A stretch of DNA of 64,000 bases. Source: Mycolicibacterium madagascariense (GTDB lineage Bacteria; Actinomycetota; Actinomycetes; Mycobacteriales; Mycobacteriaceae). Each line of letters opens with the position of its first letter. Position 1 is the first letter of the stretch. The position numbers and the translations under genes were made by a program. Of this stretch, positions 23,984 to 32,888 are shown piece by piece. The notes under the pieces are model-generated. The model worked only from the letters and a program-made list of their open reading frames with translations, made no database searches and was not told where the DNA came from. The DNA is taken from NCBI RefSeq assembly GCF_010729665.1, contig NZ_AP022610.1, positions 1,054,001 through 1,118,000 of the forward strand. Direction: 5' to 3'.

Positions 23984-24460
23984 GTGCCGCTGTCCTCGAG
24001 CATCATCGGGATGCACTATCGCTATCCCGACTTCTACGAAGTCGGGCGCGAGAAGGTCCGCGAGTACGCCGTGGCGGTCAAGAACGAGGACGCCGCCTAC
24101 CACGACGAGGATGCCGCGGCCGCCCTTGGGCACGACTCGCTGCCGGCGCCGCTGACCTTCATCTCGGTCTTCGGATACCAGGCGCAGACGGCCTTCTTCG
24201 CCAACGCGAACATCGGCATCACCGACGCGCAGATCGTGCAGGTCGACCAGGAGCTCAAGATCCTGCTCCCGATCAAGGTGGGCGACCGGCTGCACTGCGA
24301 CGTCTACGTCCACGCCTACCGGCAGGCGCACGGGACCGACATCATCGTCACGAAGAACATCATCACCAACGACAAGGGTGAGGCCGTGCAGGAGACCTAC
24401 ACGACCCTGGCCGGTCGTTCGGACGAAAGCGGAGAGGGCTTTTCCAATGGCACTGCGTGA
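23984..24460 (+). CDS. hadA: (3R)-hydroxyacyl-ACP dehydratase subunit HadA
   Basis: A 158-residue hot-dog-fold protein (IIGMHYRYPDFYEVGREKVR, then LPAPLTFISVFGYQAQ). HadA is the substrate-binding partner of HadB in the HadAB dehydratase of the FAS-II cycle that elongates meromycolate chains. It lacks the catalytic Asp/His pair, as expected. GTG 23984 follows GAGGAACTG. It overlaps hadB by 14 bp. Confidence 0.97.
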   Translation: MPLSSSIIGMHYRYPDFYEVGREKVREYAVAVKNEDAAYHDEDAAAALGHDSLPAPLTFISVFGYQAQTAFFANANIGITDAQIVQVDQELKILLPIKVGDRLHCDVYVHAYRQAHGTDIIVTKNIITNDKGEAVQETYTTLAGRSDESGEGFSNGTA

Positions 24461-24875
24461 GTTCAGTTCGGTGCAGGTGGGTGACCAGCTGCCCGAGCGC
24501 GTCATCCCGTTGACCCGGACGGACCTGGTGAACTACGCCGGGGTGTCCGGCGACCTGAACCCGATCCACTGGGACGACGACATCGCCAAGCAGGTCGGTC
24601 TGGACACCGCGATCGCCCACGGCATGCTGACGATGGGCCTCGGGGGTGGCTACGTGACCTCCTGGATCGGCGATCCGGCCGCGGTGACCGAGTACAACGT
24701 GCGCTTCACCGCCGTCGTGCCCGTCCCCAACGACGGCGTCGGCGCCGAGATCGTGTTCAGTGGTCGCGTGAAATCCGTTGACCCCGAGAGCAAGTCGATC
24801 GTCATCGCACTGTCGGCCACCACGGGCGGGAAGAAGATCTTCGGACGCGCCACGGCAACAGCGAAGCTGGCGTAG
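24447..24875 (+). CDS. hadB: (3R)-hydroxyacyl-ACP dehydratase catalytic subunit HadB
   Basis: A 142-residue MaoC-like hydratase. The hydratase motif SGDLNPIHWDDDIAKQVGL supplies Asp36 and His41, the catalytic dyad of FAS-II HadB, which works with HadA or HadC. The length matches the M. tuberculosis protein. Its ATG 24447 lies within the end of hadA, and it is followed by hadC after 3 bp, so the three are one operon. Confidence 0.98.
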   Translation: MALREFSSVQVGDQLPERVIPLTRTDLVNYAGVSGDLNPIHWDDDIAKQVGLDTAIAHGMLTMGLGGGYVTSWIGDPAAVTEYNVRFTAVVPVPNDGVGAEIVFSGRVKSVDPESKSIVIALSATTGGKKIFGRATATAKLA

Positions 24876-24878
24876 GCG

Positions 24879-25388
24879 GTGCCGCTCAAGGCCGACGTCC
24901 TTGGGATGGTCCACCACTATCCGGAAAGCTTCACCATCGGTCGCGAGCAGGTTCGCCAGTACGCGCGAGCGATCAAGGCCGACGACCCGGCCACCTTCGA
25001 CGAGCAGGCCGCCGCCGAGCTCGGCCACGACAACATCATCGCGTCGCTGACCTTCCCGTCCATCCTGGCGCTGCTGGTGCAGCAGGACTTCTTCCGCAAG
25101 GTCGACGTCGGCATGACCACGATGCAGATCGTCCAGGTGGATCAGAAATTCGTCTTCCACCGGCCGCTCAAGGTGGGTGAGACGCTGCGGGCGTCGCTGG
25201 AGATTCAGTCGGTGACCGAGCGCTTCGGCGCCGACATCGTGGTCACGCGCAGCGTCTGCGTCAACGAGCACGGCGACGTCGTCCTCGAGGGTTTCACCAC
25301 GCTGATGGGCCACGAGGGCGACAACTCGGTGCAGATCCAGTGGGATGCCGAGAGCGGTCAGGTCGTGCGTACCGCGGCGAAGGATTAG
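24879..25388 (+). CDS. hadC: (3R)-hydroxyacyl-ACP dehydratase subunit HadC
   Basis: A 169-residue HadA homologue (VLGMVHHYPESFTIGREQVR, then IIASLTFPSILALLVQQDFF). HadC pairs with HadB to form HadBC, which acts late in meromycolate elongation. It starts at GTG 24879, directly after the hadB stop. HadA and HadC share the GREKVR/GREQVR segment, reflecting duplication. Confidence 0.97.
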   Translation: MPLKADVLGMVHHYPESFTIGREQVRQYARAIKADDPATFDEQAAAELGHDNIIASLTFPSILALLVQQDFFRKVDVGMTTMQIVQVDQKFVFHRPLKVGETLRASLEIQSVTERFGADIVVTRSVCVNEHGDVVLEGFTTLMGHEGDNSVQIQWDAESGQVVRTAAKD

Positions 25389-25501
25389 TAACTCAGAACA
25401 GGGCCGTTGTACACTCGGTCCTCGGGGTTTTACCCAGTTCAGCGCGCTGTCCGTCGGTTACTGATCGGCCGTCGGGGGGCGCGTGAATTGTGTAGGGCCC
25501 T

Positions 25502-25533
25502 GAACGGCAAGGACCCTGCCAGCAGTGCCGTTC
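25502..25533. repeat. Inverted repeat in the tRNA-Trp leader
   Basis: GAACGGCA (25502-25509) and TGCCGTTC (25526-25533) form an 8-bp stem ending 4 bp before the tRNA-Trp 5' end. It may act in processing of the precursor. Confidence 0.5.
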
Positions 25534-25537
25534 GCGA

Positions 25538-25610
<73 letters not shown>

Positions 25611-25679
25611 CTCAACTCAATAAGCGAAAAGCGTGGACACTGGAAGGTGACCACCCGGGAACCCGACGAAAGGCATGCC

Positions 25680-26129
25680 GTGAGCGACGAGCGCGACGAC
25701 ATCGACTCCGACGTCGACTCCGTCGATTCCAACAGCGATGGCATCGATGCGGGCGGCGACGACGTCGGGGTGACGCGTGCCCGCAGCCAGACCGCGGTCG
25801 CCACGCGTCCGCAGCGACCCACCGGCAAGCGTTCGCGTCGGGAGATCACCGAGTCCGAGGGCATCGAGGCCGCGCCCGCCGATGCGAAGAACGGCAACGG
25901 CAAGAAGCCCAAGACCGCCAAGAAGTCGGGGCCGCCGCGCAACCCGTTCTCGTTCATCTGGAACTACCTGAAGCAGGTCGTCGCCGAGCTGCGCAAGGTC
26001 ATCTGGCCCAACCGCAAGCAGATGATCAGCTACACGACCGTGGTGCTGGTGTTCCTGGCATTCATGGTTGCCTTGATCGGCGGGGTCGACCTCGGCCTCG
26101 CCAAACTCATCACGCTGGTCTTCGGCTGA
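25680..26129 (+). CDS. secE: Preprotein translocase subunit SecE
   Basis: About 149 residues. A long polar N-terminal extension rich in Asp then Lys/Arg, typical of mycobacteria, precedes the conserved SecE core: [20 protein letters not shown] and one transmembrane helix ([15 protein letters not shown]). SecE clamps the SecY channel. GTG 25680 matches the start in M. tuberculosis (MSDE-); an in-frame GTG at 25647 would add 11 residues. It is followed by nusG after about 50 bp. Confidence 0.95.
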   Translation: MSDERDDIDSDVDSVDSNSDGIDAGGDDVGVTRARSQTAVATRPQRPTGKRSRREITESEGIEAAPADAKNGNGKKPKTAKKSGPPRNPFSFIWNYLKQVVAELRKVIWPNRKQMISYTTVVLVFLAFMVALIGGVDLGLAKLITLVFG

Positions 26130-26178
26130 CGCAGCCGCCTGACCACCCGTGACGAGCGAAAGACTGAGAGAGGATTGA

Positions 26179-27024
<846 letters not shown>

Positions 27025-27057
27025 GAACCACGAGAACAAGAACAGGAAAGACACGTC

Positions 27058-27489
27058 ATGCCCCCGAAGAAGAAGAAGATCACCGGGCTGATCAAGCTGC
27101 AGATCCAGGCCGGCGCGGCCAACCCCGCCCCGCCCGTTGGTCCCGCGCTCGGCCAGCACGGTGTCAACATCATGGAGTTCTGCAAGGCGTACAACGCCGC
27201 GACGGAATCCCAGCGCGGCAACGTCATCCCCGTGGAGATCACCGTCTACGAGGACCGCAGCTTCACCTTCGCCCTGAAGACCCCGCCCGCCGCGCAGCTG
27301 CTGCTGAAGGCCGCTGGCGTGCAGAAGGGCTCCGGCGAGCCGCACAAGACCAAGGTCGCAAAGGTCACGTGGGATCAGATCCGCGAGATCGCCGAGACCA
27401 AGAAGGAAGACCTCAACGCCAACGACATCGACGCCGCGGCGAAGATCATCGCCGGCACCGCCCGTTCGATGGGCATCACGGTCTCCTAG
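27058..27489 (+). CDS. rplK: 50S ribosomal protein L11
   Basis: A 143-residue L11. N-terminal [20 protein letters not shown] with [18 protein letters not shown] and C-terminal [24 protein letters not shown] and [10 protein letters not shown] segments are diagnostic (the actual segment reads [14 protein letters not shown]). L11 forms the GTPase-associated centre with 23S rRNA. It is preceded by AGGAAAG and followed by rplA after 77 bp. Confidence 0.98.
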   Translation: MPPKKKKITGLIKLQIQAGAANPAPPVGPALGQHGVNIMEFCKAYNAATESQRGNVIPVEITVYEDRSFTFALKTPPAAQLLLKAAGVQKGSGEPHKTKVAKVTWDQIREIAETKKEDLNANDIDAAAKIIAGTARSMGITVS

Positions 27490-27566
27490 TTTCACCCAGC
27501 TTCACCCCCGTGGAAGGGCCCGCTTCGGCCCGACTGACCACCGCCAAAGAAAGTGATTGGAATCCC

Positions 27567-28274
27567 ATGAGCAAGACCAGCAAGGCATACCGCGAGGCCG
27601 CCGAGAAGATCGACCGCGACAACCTCTACACCCCGCTCGAGGCCGCGAAGTTGGCCAAGGAGACGTCCTCGAAGAAGCAGGACGCCACTGTCGAGGTCGC
27701 GATCCGTCTCGGTGTCGATCCCCGCAAGGCCGACCAGATGGTGCGCGGCACCGTCAACCTGCCCCACGGCACCGGCAAGACCGCCCGCGTCATCGTGTTC
27801 GCCGTTGGTGACAAGGCCGAGGCCGCTCTGGCCGCCGGCGCCGACGAGGTCGGCAGCGACGATCTGATCGAGAAGATCCAGGGCGGGTTCCTGGACTTCG
27901 ACGCCGCCATCGCGACGCCCGATCAGATGGCGAAGGTCGGCCGCATCGCCCGTGTGCTCGGACCGCGTGGCCTGATGCCGAACCCGAAGACGGGCACCGT
28001 CACGCCTGACGTCGCCAAGGCCGTCACCGACATCAAGGGCGGCAAGATCAACTTCCGCGTCGACAAGCAGGCCAACCTGCACTTCGTGATCGGCAAGGCG
28101 TCGTTCGACGAGAAGTCGCTCGCCGAGAACTACGGCGCCGCGATCGACGAGATCATGCGGGCCAAGCCGTCGTCCTCGAAGGGCCGCTACCTGAAGAAGG
28201 TCGTCGTCTCGACCACGACGGGACCCGGCATTCAGGTGGACCCGCAGATCACCCGGAATTTCGCGGAGGCGTAG
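27567..28274 (+). CDS. rplA: 50S ribosomal protein L1
   Basis: A 235-residue L1 starting [19 protein letters not shown], with the universal [18 protein letters not shown] motif. L1 binds 23S rRNA at the stalk and can repress its own operon. ATG 27567 gives the family's length. The last codons lie in a short direct repeat copied 40 bp downstream, and the operon ends at a strong hairpin. Confidence 0.98.
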   Translation: MSKTSKAYREAAEKIDRDNLYTPLEAAKLAKETSSKKQDATVEVAIRLGVDPRKADQMVRGTVNLPHGTGKTARVIVFAVGDKAEAALAAGADEVGSDDLIEKIQGGFLDFDAAIATPDQMAKVGRIARVLGPRGLMPNPKTGTVTPDVAKAVTDIKGGKINFRVDKQANLHFVIGKASFDEKSLAENYGAAIDEIMRAKPSSSKGRYLKKVVVSTTTGPGIQVDPQITRNFAEA

Positions 28275-28325
28275 GCCGCCAGGCCGGAGCCGACCATCGG
28301 GTCCGGAGGCTTAGGCCGCCAGGCC
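28265..28325. repeat. Direct repeat around the rplA stop codon
   Basis: GGAGGC, one variable base, then TAGGCCGCCAGGCC occurs at 28265-28285 (where TAG is the rplA stop) and again at 28305-28325. It looks like a partial duplication of the rplA end. Confidence 0.7.
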
Positions 28326-28341
28326 ATAGGCCTCGAACGTG

Positions 28342-28379
28342 AGCGAGCCCCCGACACCTACAGGTGTCGGGGGCTCGCT
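28342..28379. terminator. Strong hairpin terminator after rplA
   Basis: An 18-bp perfect stem: AGCGAGCCCCCGACACCT (28342-28359) and its reverse complement (28362-28379) around a minimal AC loop. There is no T-tract, so it may act in both directions, ending rplA and the small minus-strand gene. Confidence 0.85.
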
Positions 28380-28390
28380 GCGTCGAGACG

Positions 28391-28543
28391 TCAGGCGGCG
28401 ACGCGCGTGACCGCGCCGACGCACATGTGGTTCGAGCCGCCGAACGGGTGATCGCACGCCGGGCAGGCGCCGTCGTCGTCGACCTTGGGCCCGACGACGC
28501 GATGGGTCAGGCGAGATGAAAAGGACAGCAGTGCGTGCAACAT
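28391..28543 (-). CDS. 50-residue CxxC protein of unknown function
   Basis: A small protein starting MLHALLSFSSRLTHRVVGPK, with CPACDHPF (Cys27, Cys30) and a third cysteine in NHMCVGAV, suggesting a zinc-ribbon-like knuckle. ATG 28543 has GGGGGGAACC just upstream. It ends at a TGA 12 bp from the strong hairpin. I do not recognise a named family; the codon use and the tidy start-stop-hairpin arrangement support it being real. Confidence 0.6.
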   Translation of the reverse strand: MLHALLSFSSRLTHRVVGPKVDDDGACPACDHPFGGSNHMCVGAVTRVAA

Positions 28544-28593
28544 GGTTCCCCCCAAGGAAGTCGTTCGTGATTCGGTGCGATGTGCGCAATCCG

Positions 28594-28622
28594 TTGAGAC
28601 GATGCTACTCAGCCGTCAATAA
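28594..28622 (+). promoter_or_regulatory. Putative promoter of the dipeptidase gene
   Basis: TTGAGA (28594-28599), 17 bp, CAATAA (28617-28622), 35 bp before the ATG of the VanX-like gene. Support is by hexamer match and position only. Confidence 0.35.
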
Positions 28623-28656
28623 GCGGCGAATCGGGGAAAACCCTAGGGTTCTGCGC

Positions 28657-29340
28657 ATGGTCTCCTGGGGATCGCGCCGGTGGAGTCGGTGGACGGGCAC
28701 ACCCAGCAGGTGGCTCATCGCTGTCTTCGGCGTAGTGTGCGCCGCGATGATTGACGTCCCCTCGGCCTCTGCCGATCCGCCGCCGGTGTCACCCCAAGCC
28801 GCCGCGGCGGGGTTGGTCGACGTGCGCACCGTGGTGCCCGACGCGATGATCGACCTGCGGTACGCGACGACGGACAACTTCGTCGGCGAACAGCTCTACC
28901 CGACGGGAGCGCGGTGCCTGGTGCACGAGTCCCTCGCACCCGGGCTCACCGTTGCGGCGAATCAGCTACGCGCACAGGGGCATGTCATGGTGTTCTGGGA
29001 TTGCTACCGCCCCCATGACGTGCAGGTGCGCATGTTCCAGGAGGTACCGAACCCGAATTGGGTTGCCCGGCCCAGTGATTACGCTCGCAGCCACGAGGCG
29101 GGCCGGTCGGTCGACGTCACGATCGCCGGGCTCGACATGGGCACCGGCTTCGACGACTTCACCCCGCGCGCTCTCGCCTATGCCACCGATGGGGTGACGG
29201 CTGCGCAGCAGGCCAACCGCGCCGTACTCCGATCGGCGATGCAGGCGGGTGGGTTCGCGGTCTATTCCGGCGAATGGTGGCACTTCGACGGGCCGGGCGC
29301 GAAGGACCCGCGGCCGATACTGGACGTGCCGGTGACCTAG
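28657..29340 (+). CDS. Secreted D-Ala-D-Ala dipeptidase (VanX/DdpX family)
   Basis: A 227-residue protein with a signal peptide (twin basic start, hydrophobic 19-32, cleavage likely after SASA at 39). The M15D catalytic set is complete: His146 and Asp153 in SHEAGRSVDV, Glu206 and His209 in GEWWHF, with the VanX spacings (7 and 3), and Arg118 in DCYRPHD. The family hydrolyses D-alanyl-D-alanine. Exported versions probably salvage D-amino acids from wall turnover, unlike cytoplasmic VanX in glycopeptide resistance. It is a single gene at the island's left edge, without VanH/VanA neighbours. Confidence 0.9.
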   Translation: MVSWGSRRWSRWTGTPSRWLIAVFGVVCAAMIDVPSASADPPPVSPQAAAAGLVDVRTVVPDAMIDLRYATTDNFVGEQLYPTGARCLVHESLAPGLTVAANQLRAQGHVMVFWDCYRPHDVQVRMFQEVPNPNWVARPSDYARSHEAGRSVDVTIAGLDMGTGFDDFTPRALAYATDGVTAAQQANRAVLRSAMQAGGFAVYSGEWWHFDGPGAKDPRPILDVPVT

Positions 29341-29428
29341 CGGGCGTGGTTCGACGTGCGGTTCGCCGGTGTGTCGCTGGTACTCATGGGACGTGGGGCT
29401 GCGCGGCTCGACCCGGCCCGCTGCCGCC

Positions 29429-30490
29429 TCAGCACCTCACCCCGCGCAGCAATTCCACCACCAGATCTGCGGACTTCTGCCAATCGAACCGCTCGGCGTT
29501 GATCCGTCCCTGCTCCACCAACCGCACCCGCTCGCCGGGCGTGTGCTCCAGCAGCTCGACCTGCCGAAGCAGTTCGTCGAGATCGGAGGGGTTGAAGTAC
29601 AGGGCGCCATCGCCGGCCACCTCCGGGATCGAGGCCGCGTCCGAGGTGATGACGGGGCACCCGAGTGTCTGGGCCTCCAAGACGGGCAGACCGAAACCTT
29701 CGTAGAACGATGGGAAGACGAGGGCCTGCGCGTTCTCGTAGAGCCAGCGCAGTTCGCCGTCGGTCAGACCCTTCGTGACCGTGACCGATGGCCCGAAGGA
29801 CGCGGCAGCCCCGGCGAAGACACTCGCCAGGCCTGATGCGCCCACGACCGTGACATGTCGTCCGGACGCGGCCAGCGCCTCGATGGGCGCCTCCAGGTTC
29901 TTGTGTCGGGCGAGCGTGCCTACGACGAGGTACGTCGGATCCTGGCTCGTCATCTCGGGTCGCTGGCTCACGGTCTTCTGTGCGAGATCCGAACTGCATG
30001 GGACGACGAGGAACCGAGAAGTGCTGACCCGCAACACTTCTGCCAGCTCGTCTCGACTGAACTCGGACACGGTCATTATCCGGTATGCGGTCCGCGACAA
30101 TATGAGGAAGCCAATGAAGTAATAGGCCACGAACAGGAACCGGAAGGTTCTCGAGAAGCGAAAGGGCGTGGCGTCGTGGAAGGTAACGACCTGGCGGCGC
30201 TTGAAGACGGGTGGGATGCCCCCGAAGCTGAGCATGAACTTGCCCAGTGTCGCCAGTGGCAGGTAGAGCTGCTCGTACACCACGCCGGTGACGGGTGCGT
30301 GCTGTACGCGCACGCCGTTGGACGCCGCCCATGCCGGGACGCTTGCGCCCTTCGGCACGTGCAGGACGAAGTCGAATTCCTCGGACTCGACGAGCCGGGA
30401 CGCGACCTCCTCCGAGTATCTCTGGACGCCGGTGAACGGCTGGCCCAGCCACCGCCCGTTGATGTGGACCTGGCGCACGCTCTTTGTCAT
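29429..30490 (-). CDS. GT4-family glycosyltransferase
   Basis: A 353-residue GT-B enzyme. The C-terminal domain shows YLVVGTLARHKNLEAPIEAL and the EX7E-type donor motif PSFYEGFGLPVLEAQTLGCP. The N-terminal domain starts VRQVHINGRWLGQPFTGVQRY, typical of mannosyl/rhamnosyl-type transferases. ATG 30490 has GGGGGAGG six bases upstream; the frame is open to 30523. It lies 25 bp after the glycoside-hydrolase gene, so the two form a minus-strand operon. Donor and acceptor are unknown. Confidence 0.9.
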   Translation of the reverse strand: MTKSVRQVHINGRWLGQPFTGVQRYSEEVASRLVESEEFDFVLHVPKGASVPAWAASNGVRVQHAPVTGVVYEQLYLPLATLGKFMLSFGGIPPVFKRRQVVTFHDATPFRFSRTFRFLFVAYYFIGFLILSRTAYRIMTVSEFSRDELAEVLRVSTSRFLVVPCSSDLAQKTVSQRPEMTSQDPTYLVVGTLARHKNLEAPIEALAASGRHVTVVGASGLASVFAGAAASFGPSVTVTKGLTDGELRWLYENAQALVFPSFYEGFGLPVLEAQTLGCPVITSDAASIPEVAGDGALYFNPSDLDELLRQVELLEHTPGERVRLVEQGRINAERFDWQKSADLVVELLRGVRC

Positions 30491-30515
30491 CAGAACCTCC
30501 CCCAAGGTGTGGCGC

Positions 30516-31685
30516 TCATCCATCGAGTCGTTTCACGGCGTCAGCGAGGGCCTGGAAGGCGGCCTTCTTGGAACCGTCCGCCCGGCGCAGCCCGAAGTAC
30601 GCCTCGCTACTGTCCAGCGGCGCAGTGAGGTCGCGATCGGTGTACCAGAACATCGCGTGGATGACCGGTTCAGCGGCCGCCGTCGCGACCGCGTCGGCCG
30701 CGATGATCGCCTGCTGCTCTTCGGACACGTGATCGGGTGACTGGTCCAGAGAACCGGGAGAACCGTCCCAGACACCCTTGGGTCCACCCGTGGGCGCGCC
30801 GTACTCCGTCACCCAGATGGGCATGTTCGGCATTCCGCCCTGCGCGAGCACTTGACGCAGATAGGGCAGCCCGGAGTCGGCCTGCGCCCACGGCGTCATC
30901 CATGGCCCAAGCCGACTGGCCGGGTAGGGAAACGTGTAGGGATGCACGGACAGGGCATCGACGAGCTTGAGGGGTGACTCCGGCGTCTGGCCTAGGAAGT
31001 CCGCCGCCGAGAGGTTGCCATTGGTACTCTTCCCAATCGTCAAGCCGCCCAACAGGATAAAGGCCTTGTCATCGGCGGCGCGGATCGCGTGCGTGGATGC
31101 CTTGAGCAGTTCCAAGTACGCCGCCGGGTCGACCGCGGGTTGCCAGAACAACGCCGAGTTCGGCTCGTTCCAGATTTCCCACGTGTGTACGCCCTCCGGA
31201 GCGAATCGGGACACCGCCGCACCGGCGAACGCGGCGAACTGAGACGGGTCGGCGGGTTCGCAGTGATTACCGGAGCAGCCTGGTGCGCTGGCCCACGCCG
31301 GCGGGTCGACGAGGACGGGCAGTATGTCGAGATGCCGCTGGCGTGCTTGGGCGAAGATGCGTTCGACGCGGTCCCAGTCGTAGGAATTCGACGGCGTGGG
31401 CTGCGCCTCGGCCCAGGACAGGTCCATTCGTATCCAGGTCGCTCCCACCCCCACGGCGTCGTCGAGCGCTTGCCCAACGTCGTCGTCGGTCATCGACGGC
31501 AGAACACCGCCGTACGAAATACCAATGTGCAGAGTGTTTTTGGTGGGCTCTTTGGTGTCGCTGGCACCACCGCAGCTCGTCGCGGCACCCACGAGCGTCA
31601 TGACGAAGAGCGCAGCGATCGAGCGACGAACGGCTCGGATCGCTTCATGGGACCTGAACGATCTGCCCGCAGGCCCGGTGTGCAC
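30516..31685 (-). CDS. Glycoside hydrolase lipoprotein (GH5/GH39-like, clan A)
   Basis: About 389 residues from GTG 31685. A basic N-terminus (AIRAVRRSIAAL) and a lipobox AATSC (Cys38) indicate an exported lipoprotein. The barrel shows GATWIRMDLSWAEAQPTP, the acid/base motif WEIWNEPNS, DALSVHPYTFP and the nucleophile segment WVTEYGAPT, the clan GH-A pattern. The start is uncertain: the frame is open to 31871, with ATGs at 31871 and 31781, and none has a good ribosome-binding site. It may trim the glycan made by the neighbouring operon (inference). Confidence 0.85.
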   Translation of the reverse strand: MHTGPAGRSFRSHEAIRAVRRSIAALFVMTLVGAATSCGGASDTKEPTKNTLHIGISYGGVLPSMTDDDVGQALDDAVGVGATWIRMDLSWAEAQPTPSNSYDWDRVERIFAQARQRHLDILPVLVDPPAWASAPGCSGNHCEPADPSQFAAFAGAAVSRFAPEGVHTWEIWNEPNSALFWQPAVDPAAYLELLKASTHAIRAADDKAFILLGGLTIGKSTNGNLSAADFLGQTPESPLKLVDALSVHPYTFPYPASRLGPWMTPWAQADSGLPYLRQVLAQGGMPNMPIWVTEYGAPTGGPKGVWDGSPGSLDQSPDHVSEEQQAIIAADAVATAAAEPVIHAMFWYTDRDLTAPLDSSEAYFGLRRADGSKKAAFQALADAVKRLDG

Positions 31686-32196
31686 GTCAGAATTATGCGG
31701 ACACTGCGCGACGTGCCGCAAGGTGAACCGATTGCTGGACGACGAAGACGGCGTGCACGACGGGTACGCCGCCCGAAGCATCGTCGGATCGGACGTGCCG
31801 CAACGCAATGCCCTTGGCGGCGAGGAACGTTGACGAAGGCGTGCGGTCGAACCACCTGGGCCGTGAATCAACTATTTTGCTGATCCTCGAGCGGAAGGAG
31901 GTAAGCCGTCGGTGCTGGACGAATGGCGAAACCCTCCATCACAGCGCGAAGGGGACGACGCGGGCACGGCCCGCAACGTTGCTGCAAATATTTGCTGAGG
32001 AGGGTGTCGTCAAAGTATCGAGGCGCGGCTGCGGGCGTGGCGCCGCGTTGGATCTGCGACGCGTGCGACGCGACGAGGTGCGACCGTTGCTTGACGGAGG
32101 TGTCGATTCCGCTGGCTTTGGTAACAGCGGTCGCCGCCAGGGTTCGAGAAGGCGAAACACCGCCAACGACGTGTTGAACAGCACAAATGAGTGCGA

Positions 32197-32202
32197 CGTA
32201 TA
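32197..32202 (-). promoter_or_regulatory. Candidate -10 element of a CRP class II promoter
   Basis: TATACG read on the minus strand. If transcription starts at 32190, the CRP site is centred exactly at -41.5, the class II activation position. It would direct transcription towards the hydrolase/glycosyltransferase pair with a leader of about 500 nt. Confidence 0.45.
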
Positions 32203-32223
32203 GCAAAACGATATTTCTAAACC

Positions 32224-32239
32224 TGTGATTCTGCTCACA
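32224..32239. promoter_or_regulatory. Perfect CRP/Cmr binding site
   Basis: TGTGATTCTGCTCACA is an exact TGTGA-N6-TCACA match within the divergent intergenic region of the glycan locus. Confidence 0.75.
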
Positions 32240-32888
32240 CCTGCTATGTCGGAGGTGCGCTGGCGACCCCGCGAGAGGTAGGAAGTACGCGGACGTGGCT
32301 CCGACGCCGTGCCTCGTCCGATCATTGTTTGTAGCGTTTGGGGGAACGCGCATGTGGGGTTTTTCAATTAATTCGCCGCTTCTGGTGGAACTGGCAAAGC
32401 TGTGACTCGTTTGCTGTCACGTAGGGCTGGTGCACCGGGCCGGCCTGGTCGCGAGCCGGCCGCACCGTCGCCGCCGTCGCAGCCCTCGGGCCATGGAGCT
32501 CGGTGGAGTCTGCTATTCATCGGGGAATATCGGCCTGAGAGCGACTGCCACGCAACGGGTTTCGGCATCTCGGCTGAGCCGCATCGCTGCGCCGCCCCTT
32601 CGGGTGGGCACGCATGTTGGTCACGGGCGCACCAGTCACCCGACCACGTAGCCACCACCGATCTGACTCGGCCGACTGGGGGAGGTGTGGGTATCGAACA
32701 GGAGGCCTAGGTGACCGCGGCGTACATCAGCGGGTGGTGCGCCACCCGTACGTCGTGTGTTCGAAGGACGATCGCCGTACTGCTTTTAACCCTGCTGTAT
32801 TCAGCAATTGGATACCGGGGGGCGGGTTTTCGGATTGGAACCCCTGCCCGCCTCCCGGCCCACCAACCTCGCAAGGAAGGCAACACTA

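Larger units (their letters stand above)
31686..32888. other. 1.2 kb divergent intergenic region
   Basis: This separates the minus-strand hydrolase/glycosyltransferase pair from the plus-strand assembly operon. I see no convincing gene: open frames on both strands lack the G+C-rich third positions of the neighbours and known motifs. It is less G+C-rich than its surroundings near 32150-32250 and 32330-32400. It contains the CRP site and a candidate minus-strand -10. A long 5' leader or a small RNA is possible. Confidence 0.6.

Noticed and set aside
31923-32177. Cysteine-rich small frame (CDAC, CDRC)
   Set aside because: Third-position G+C is low for this genome, the start lacks a well-spaced ribosome-binding site and the rest is Arg-rich; probably non-coding.
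31868-32353. Minus-strand frame with a short hydrophobic segment
   Set aside because: The codon pattern is unlike its neighbours, there is no plausible start signal, and it would overlap the CRP site and candidate promoter.
32740-32775. SOS box resembling the mycobacterial LexA site
   Set aside because: Only one half (TGTTCGA) matches; the other half has four mismatches.
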